DNA from: Berberis thunbergii
Lineage: Eukaryota > Streptophyta > Magnoliopsida > Ranunculales > Berberidaceae
Direction of reading: 5' to 3'
DNA length: 64,000 nt
Assembly: GCA_003290165.1 (NCBI GenBank)
Contig: QNQO01001851.1
Location: forward strand, 1-64,000
The position numbers and the translations under genes are program-made. The notes under the pieces were generated by a model. That model made no database searches and was not told the DNA's origin. It saw nothing but the letters and a program-made list of their open reading frames with translations. This document shows, piece by piece, positions 56,901 to 64,000 of this stretch. Position 1 is the stretch's first letter; each line of letters starts with the position of its first letter.

Positions 56901-59900
56901 TTGTTGTCTGTTTTAGGCCGGGCGAAAAGTGTGAGTACCTGCTCTCTAATCTGAGATTTTCCATTTCCCCCTGTTTCTTGGTTACTCATGTTCTGATTTT
57001 TGTTTCTTAGATAGGTCCCCTTCATGTCAAAATCACTTCTCCATGAGCTTTTTCTAGGGCGCTGATTAATTGAATTTATGACTGTAGGGTGTTCCAATGG
57101 CTGCACGGAAGCTTGCTATGAATGTGATAAACAGTTGTGCTGGAAAACTTGAACCATGCATAAAGCAGTTTCTTATATCATCGATGACAGGGGATGGCAG
57201 CAGTTTAACCAGTCATCTTGACTATCATGAAGTTATCTTTGACATATTCCGCTGTGCCCCTCAGATTCTATCTGGAGTCATCCCATATCTTACTGGAGAG
57301 TTATTGGTAACTTTCTCCATAACTACTATCCTCATTTCCATGTACATATCTTCATAGTCATATTCAGCATTTTAAGAACCTTCATTTGAGTAGCTTCTCC
57401 CAAGTAACATGCAATATCTGGAAAATATAGCTCTTGGAGTTCCTTACTCTAATGTTGGGTGTGTCAACTGGTTCTTCTGATGTTATTATATAAACTACTA
57501 TTATGGCATTCAAGTCACATGGCGCCCCCTTATCGTTTGTATTAGAGGATAGACTCTTCTAACATATTTTTTGGTGAATATGATTTCACTTTTTGATTCC
57601 GTTTCTACAGGCAGATCAGTTGGATACTCGACTGAAAGCTGTTAAACTACTGGGAGACCTTTTTGCTCTACCTGACTGTGAAATTTCTGAGGCATTTCAG
57701 TCGATCTTCTCTGAATTTTTAAAGAGGCTATCTGACAGAGCAGTGGAGGTTCGAATGTCTGCCATCGAACATGTGAAGAGCTGTTTGCTGTCAAATCCTT
57801 TCAGACCAGAATCACCTGAAATTATTGGTGAGGATAGTCAGTGAATTTCTTTACCTTTATGCTAAGAAAAGATGATACTGCACTTTTGATGCTGGCAATT
57901 TGGATTTCTTATGTTTGTTACATAGCCTTTTACTACTTTTGAGCTGTTATTTAGAATAATTGGAGCATAGGTGTGTTTTTAACGTTGAAGTATAATACAG
58001 CTGCCCTCTGTGACCGGCTATTGGATTATGACGAAAGTGTTCGGAAAGAGGTTGTTGCTGCAGTTTGTGATGTTGCATGCTGTAGCTTGAAATCCATCCC
58101 TGTTGAGACATTAGAACATGTTGCAGAGCGCCTTCGAGACAAATCTGTACTTTCTTCATTTATTTCTCTCTTTTTTCCACACCACTATGGTTAGTTCTTA
58201 TTCAGTAGTTGGTTGATTATGTACTGATATTTCTGTTTCACACTTCCAGCTCCTTGTCAAAAGATATACCATGGAGAGGATAGCTGAAATATATAGACTT
58301 TATTGCTCAAAGTGTTCTGATGGCTCAATCAGCTCCACTACGTATGGATGGATTCCTGGGAAGATATTGAGATGCTTTTATGACAAAGATGTTAGGTAAA
58401 TCATAAACTGTCAGAGTAAACTGCACTGTTTCATTTTTTTTTTTGTAAAGCCTTAATGTGAAAAATTGCTGCTTTATACTTGTGTTCGAGTTAAATAAAG
58501 CCTTGATCCAAATACTTGTGTTCGAATAAACTTTGCTGTTTTCTAGTTATTTCATGAAATTTATTGTTTATTTTAGGAAATACTTATCTGAACTTTTGTA
58601 ACGCAGAATACTTTTTCTTCACCAGATTCTTTGAGAAGCCAAGAGACTTCAAAGTTTAAGCTTAACATTATTTTGTCAATTGATGTTAAGAACTAGGCAT
58701 TTTACGAATTTTCTATTACTAGTACATTTAAACTGGGTTGACCAATCAGGATAATCAAGTAACAAAAAGAAGAGGGCCGAAGAGAAGAAAGAAGTCTGGA
58801 ATATTCAGTTTCCACCACTCCACCTCACTTGGCCACTTTATACATTTGAAATGCCCACACATTGTACATGTGTAAATTATTAAGGTCTGTATAATCATGA
58901 AACAAAAAGAAGGGGGAGAAGAGAAGAAATAAGTGAACTGGATATTCTGGGATCACCTCACTTTGCCACTTTATACATTTTAATTAAATACACACACATT
59001 GTACTTGTGAAATATTAAGGTGTGACCCCAACCCTAATAAGTTTGAGGAAAAGGCTAAATACTTGTATTGAGTTCATATAGTCTTAATTACCCCCTCTTT
59101 CTCCTGTAAGCTGTATCAAAGATTTTAGTCATGCCTACTCTCACCTTGATATAGTTTGTTGAGTCATAAGCCTAGACTATCAGGCAAACTTAAACTAGAA
59201 GGTGCATTAGTTGTTCCTTGGATTTGGCACTCGTTCCTTCAAGTATTTCGCATTAAATAGCCAACAGCAATGATTAGAAGTAGTGAGTTTTCGATTATAT
59301 ATTGCGATACCAGGAAAATCAATATAAAAATTGATGATATATCCACTCAAATTTCAAAATGACAGAAAAATCAAGGAGAAATGTGAATTTATGAGAATAT
59401 ACTGGGTAAAATGAATTAAGAAAAAACTCAGTCATACCATTTTTTATCACTGACCAGCAAGGTTCTTGAAATAGTGTCTTGCTATTTAAAGGTATTTTAG
59501 TTGGCAAATATTGTTTAAGCATTATGTACTGAAGCCCACATGTTCTGAAGTTTTGAACACAATGATTTGGTTTCTTCAGAGCAGAGACAATTGAAGTCGT
59601 TCTATGTGGTTCTCTGTTCCCCAAGGAGTTCTCAAACAAAGATAAGGTAAAACATTGGGTTACGATCTTCTCTGGATTTGACAAAGTTGAGATTAAGGCC
59701 CTTGAGAAAATACTAGAGCAGAAACAAAGGTAAGTCTAAAGGCTTGAAAGTAGGCATCATGCGTGTTTGCATGATGCTTTAAGAAGCTCTCTTCTCAGTT
59801 CTTGTATTTGATTAATTTTGTACGGATTTTCAGGGAATTTCCTCTTGGATTGCAGGTTACAACAAGAAATGCAGAAATACTTGTCTTTAAGACAGATGAT

Positions 59901-62900
59901 GCATAAGGTTTGCATGTTTGGAATTGATCTACTGGGTTCATTTGATTTTTGGAGTGTTACAACAATTATATTTCATCAAATGTAGGATGCTGATGCTCCT
60001 GAGCTGCAAAAGAAGATATTGCTCAGCTTCCGGCTTATGTCTCGCTGGTTTATTGACCCTGTCAAGGCTGAGGAAGATTTTCAGATTCTTGATCAACTAA
60101 AGGATCCTAATGTTTGGAAAATTTTATCTGCATTACTTGATCCCAGCACTAGCTTCCAGCAGGCCTGGGAATATCGGGTATTTCCTTTATACAGTGAGCA
60201 AGGGTGTACATGTGTGCATGTGGGGGATAATAATTTTCCATTAGCAGTTGGACAATTGATTTTTTTTTTTCTCATTTGCAGGATAACTTGCTTAAGATCT
60301 TAGGTGAGAAGCACCCACTTTATGATTTTCTAGGTACTCTCTCGATGAAATGCTCTTATCTATTGTTCAACAAGGAGTTTGTGAACGGAATTCTTTCGGA
60401 GGTCACCACTGAAAAGTCTGCTGGGAATACTCAACATATTCAGTCATGCATGGACCTTCTAGTGGTAAAGACATTTTTGCCTATAAAATGTTACATATGT
60501 GGTATTGAAGAGCTTGAGTTGTAGATATATATTTTATATGTATATTATGTATGTTTTGTGAATCCATTATCTACGTAATCACGTCTGGCTTAAATGTCTT
60601 CATTATCTATGCAAGATGCCTACAGAGACCATCTGCACCATCCATTGGACTCAGATTGTGTTTACAGTTGGATGACAACAAGATTAACTCGATCACTGAT
60701 CCTACTTGTAATCCTAGATATGTAGTGTGCTCTACAGCTCAAGGAGACTGAGGGGCTTCTAGTATCTTTCTTTTCTAAATATAGAGAGCGACTTTTTGTT
60801 TTTGGGTTTTGCTGTAGAGTAGGAGGGTTTCGTTTCGTTTGTTATCCCCTTTGGGGACTTATTTAAGTAATTGCAGCTCTGTCATACGAGGTCATAATTT
60901 TCAGCTCTGTTGCTTTGGGAGTTTGGGTATTAATACGGACCTGGCCATGTCTTACATGAATATTCTCTCTTATTTATTTATTTTAACTTTTATCTGAAGT
61001 AAGTTTGGTTTCACTTTTATATTACAATATAACCTTATACATCTGTGATTCATCATATATTTGATTTTGCCAGCTTTCTCAATTACAGTATAGTCCTGCC
61101 TTTGAACCTCTTCAATCAATTTTCAGATTCTCGCACAGTTCTCTCCTTCCCTTTTGAGTGGGAATGAAGAAGATATTCTGAGCTTTCTAAAAGAGGACGA
61201 TGAGATAATTAAGGAAGGGGCACTGCGTATTCTGGGAAGGGCTGGTGGAACGATCCGGGAACAACTTGCAGGGACATCTAGGTGCACAGTTTTTAAAATT
61301 TCAAGTTTCTAGCATGTGAACTTTTTCCCTTTGATGTTGTGCTTTTTGTTCTTTCTAATCTGTGTGCTTGATTTCAGCTCAGTGGACCTTATATTGGAGA
61401 GGCTATGTTTGGAGGGTAGTAGAAAGCAAGCCAAGTATGCCGTACACGCCGTAGTAGCAATAACGAAAGATGATGGTCTCATGTCGCTCTCCATTATATA
61501 CAAGGTATATCTCTTCCCTCCCTCTCTACCTCTGCTCAATCTACTTAATTTTCTATGTTCCTAAATGCAAATCTTCGCAGAACACTTCTGTTAACACTAG
61601 CTAACCTTAATCTGCTTAATGCTCAATATGCGCAGTGCCATTCTTCATAAAATATTTGTGTTAGCACAAGCTAATGTTTTTTTCACTGATTGACAGAGGC
61701 TTGTGGATATGCTGGCAGAAAAATCACATTTTCCTGCTATATTGCAGTCACTGGGATGTATAGCACAAACTGCTATGCCAGTATTTGAAACTAGAGAAAG
61801 TGAAATTGTAGGATTGATAACAAGCAGCATTCTAGAGTGCAGCAATGTATGTAGTTGAAGACTTGTTAGAATTGTACATACTACCATCCCTCTCTCTATT
61901 ACTCTATAGGTTGTTTTGACTTGTGCATATTTGTTGTTACTTCAGAAAGCAGAAGACAATACTACAACCAGTTGGGATGACAGAAGCGAGCTTTGTTTAT
62001 TAAAGGTTAGCCAGGATGGGTAGTTGTAGTCTGTTGCAATGATTTCATGTTCTAGCAAGATTTATTTATTTTTAAGTCCTGTTCTCTCTTATATTTGATT
62101 CTCACAGTACATACCTTGAATGCAAAGGGACATGTAATCTATCTTTACATTGCAGATCTATGGCCTGAAAACATTAGTAAAGAGCTACCTGCCTGTTAAA
62201 GATGCCCATCTTCGTCGTGGGATTGAGAACTTCTTGGGCATCCTCAAAAACATTCTTTTGACTGGTGAAATTTCAACACATGTTAACTCAAGGTATTTGG
62301 AGAAGCATATTTGTGTTCTTTCCACAAAACCAAATTTAGTCCCTTATTTATTTTACCTGCTAGAGTATTATTTGCTGTTAGTCTCTAGACATTCATAGAG
62401 GTGCTTGTTTTGCATCTTGCAGTCCTGTTGACAGGGCCCATATGAAGCTAGCTGCAGCAAAAGCAATTTTGCGTTTGTCAAAGCTCTGGGATCATAAGAT
62501 ACCCATTGAGATTTTCCATTTAATCTTAAGAACATCAGAGGTTTGAATCATTTCTGTTAAATATATTTTTAATAGCAATTGACTTTTGTGGTTGGTATAG
62601 TACATTGTCAGGATTGTTATCTTCATCAAAAAGTGTTGTTGTGAAATCACTATTCAAAAGTTTCTGTCTATTTTGATTGACAGATTAGTTACCCTCAAGC
62701 TAAGAAACAGTTCCTGGGAAAATTAATGCAGTATGTAAAGGATCGACTTCTTGATGTCAAGTATGCTTGCACCTTATTGTTTAACATCACTCAATCCCAA
62801 ACACCAGAGTTTGAAGAGGTTAGCATTCTGGTTGCTTATAATATGCATCAAATATGTGACCTATTATTCTTTCCTTCTCGAGCTTCTGTAGCGAAGGTTT

Positions 62901-63157
62901 TTTAATGACATAATTGTAATTTCTTAACTCTTATGCTATCCATATTTGATTTGGCAGGAAAAACATAACCTTGTAGAAGTTATTCAAATGTGCGATCAAG
63001 CAAAGGCACGCCAGCTTCCGATGCAATGCGATGCAAATCCATTGATGAACTATCCAGAATACATTCTCCCATACTTGGTTCATGCACTTGCACACCATTC
63101 TTCATTTCCTAACATTGATGAACATGAAGATGTCAAACCATTTGAACCAATATACCG
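53933..63157 (+). CDS. PDS5A: PDS5A-like sister chromatid cohesion factor (5' part; gene runs off the window)
   Basis: HEAT-repeat cohesin regulator acting in the nucleus on chromatin, with roles in sister chromatid cohesion and DNA repair. Twenty exons are visible: 53933-54025, 54776-54979, 55097-55278, 56804-56930, 57088-57306, 57611-57827, 58001-58146, 58250-58395, 59580-59729, 59856-59907, 59986-60177, 60282-60464, 61127-61281, 61378-61504, 61697-61846, 61946-62005, 62156-62292, 62423-62540, 62684-62818 and 62958-63157. All are GT-AG with consistent phase, giving 997 codons plus two bases. The start MSQKLRNQLKELGAKL is the first ATG and fits the family. Marker blocks: SFGRRVIILETLARYKSCVV, ALCDRLLDYDESVRKEV, VKHWVTIFSGFDKVEIKALE and KQAKYAVHAVVAITKDDGL. 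Plant PDS5A proteins have about 1,600 residues, so the C-terminal part (including the Tudor domain) lies beyond 64000. A pyrimidine-rich leader precedes the ATG. No damage is seen; it is likely functional. Confidence 0.93.
58396..59579 (+). other. PDS5A-like intron 8 with internal tandem repeat
   Basis: An 1,184-bp intron containing two diverged units of about 140 bp (around 58748-58886 and 58887-59023). Both read ATAATCA-GAAACAAAAAGAAG...GCCACTTTATACATTT...CACACATTGTAC. It also holds unrelated AT-rich sequence. Splice ends GT and AG are intact. Confidence 0.65.
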
Positions 63158-64000
63158 GTATGTATGTACATTGGTAAAACTAGACATTCTTTACTTCTCA
63201 ACTGTCTGAACTTTTGATACTCCCATGCAAAATGTTTATGGTTATCATTCAACTGGTGTTACCTAGCTCCTTTTACAGACTGCTGCTTTTGGTTTGGACC
63301 ATCCGCAATTGGTCCAAATCAAAATTAGTTGATTCCGAGGCAAATCCACATTTATTATCCTACATTTCGATTTTACATATAGTTAACGGTATAATTATGT
63401 GGTGTATTAATAACTCCTTTGTCATTTCCCACTGTCTTAGTAATTGAAAGCCAAAGAAAGAGAAAGTTACATGTATGTGTGGTTGAGTGGACCCATTGTA
63501 GTTAAAGGCGTTGAAGCGGAGGCGAGGCGGACGGGCTTAAAAATGCATGAGGCATGATGCAGTAGGCGAGGCAGACGCCTCATTTCACTGAGGCGGTCTT
63601 GACATTTTTAAAGAATTTTTTATAATAAATATTGAAATATATCAGCAAAATAATATACATAATCATTTTGATAAGTATCATAAGCAAATATGTACAAAAA
63701 GTGATACAACTACCTACAATTGAAATGAAAATATAATAAAGTTGCATAGCATAGCATAGCGAAAAGATGCACTACGTAATTGCAAACATCCCCTAAATCA
63801 TTAAAAATCAATATATTGAAAGAATAAAAACTTGAGAATATTGAGCATTTGTTAGAAGAAACTGTTGGACTAGTTAGTAGAAATCCACAAGTATGATCAC
63901 TATTGATTTTCCAAAAGTATAAAAATCATTGAACTATGCTATGAAAAATCAAGATTGATACTGATCAAAACATGATATTTTTCTCCAAATTTTTTTTAAA
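63158..64000 (+). other. start of PDS5A-like intron 20, with GC-rich repeat
   Basis: After the donor GTATGT the intron runs to the window end. At about 63505-63605 a G/C-rich block made of AGGCG/GCCTC motifs (GAAGCGGAGGCGAGGCGGAC, then GAGGCATGATGC and GACGCCTCATTTCACTGAGG) stands out against the AT-rich background. It looks like a dispersed repeat; its class is not determined. Confidence 0.6.

Noticed and set aside
1..64000. A new multi-gene functional system or gene cluster
   Set aside because: Apart from the PDS5A-like gene, tRNA-Lys and OPT copy 2, the recognisable coding pieces are transposon parts or dead copies, with no co-directed group of intact genes.

Overview
This is a nuclear window from a flowering plant, most likely a eudicot. 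The evidence is spliceosomal introns in plant-type genes (oligopeptide transporter, PDS5 cohesin factor), a plant tRNA-Lys gene, plant LTR retrotransposons primed by the initiator-Met tRNA (TGGTATCAGAGC), TRIMs and many MITEs. The base composition is AT-rich. I cannot name a species. Gene density is low and most of the window is transposon-derived.

Layout. 1.5-7.3 kb: OPT1/5-type oligopeptide transporter copy 1 (frameshifted and split by a hAT-like insertion), then a shorter OPT relic. 8.7-10.1 kb: a composite MITE and a dead amino-acid permease. 10.4-26.1 kb: a nest built on a minus-strand Ty1-copia element. Its 3' LTR and pol lie at 10.4-12.5 kb and a second, partly duplicated body with the 5' LTR lies at 16.5-26.1 kb. 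OPT copy 2, the best-preserved copy, sits between them. The copia body also contains a non-autonomous Ty3-gypsy element (TSD CTTTC), a probable solo LTR and a hAT-like element. 26-34 kb: relics, including a TRIM, a minisatellite and a GC-rich block of unknown origin. 34.3-47.1 kb: a tandem segmental duplication (units about 3.2-3.4 kb without later insertions). Each unit holds a tRNA-Lys (intact in unit 2, decayed in unit 1), a TRIM, two 78-nt exon-like repeats and the start of a glycine-rich RNA-binding-protein pseudogene. A Ty3-gypsy element (36,786-43,086, TSD CTTAC) entered unit 1 after the duplication and later lost its integrase region and most of its 3' LTR. 47-53.7 kb: the rest of the RNA-binding-protein pseudogene, a CACTA-type end, a PIF/Harbinger-like MITE and a 0.6 kb tandem duplication. 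53.9 kb to the window end: the first 20 exons of a PDS5A-like gene.

Clearly working genes are few: the PDS5A-like gene, the tRNA-Lys, and possibly OPT copy 2, whose original ATG is lost. I found no new multi-gene system. The strongest observations are structural: (i) OPT copies that differ by roughly 10% at the 5' end but under 1% from exon 2 onward, suggesting gene conversion; (ii) outer copia LTRs flanked by nearly matching 5-bp target sites with a host gene between duplicated copia segments; and (iii) a datable series of events in the tRNA-Lys/exon-repeat duplication. Coordinates of repeat edges and exons come from reading and hand alignment.
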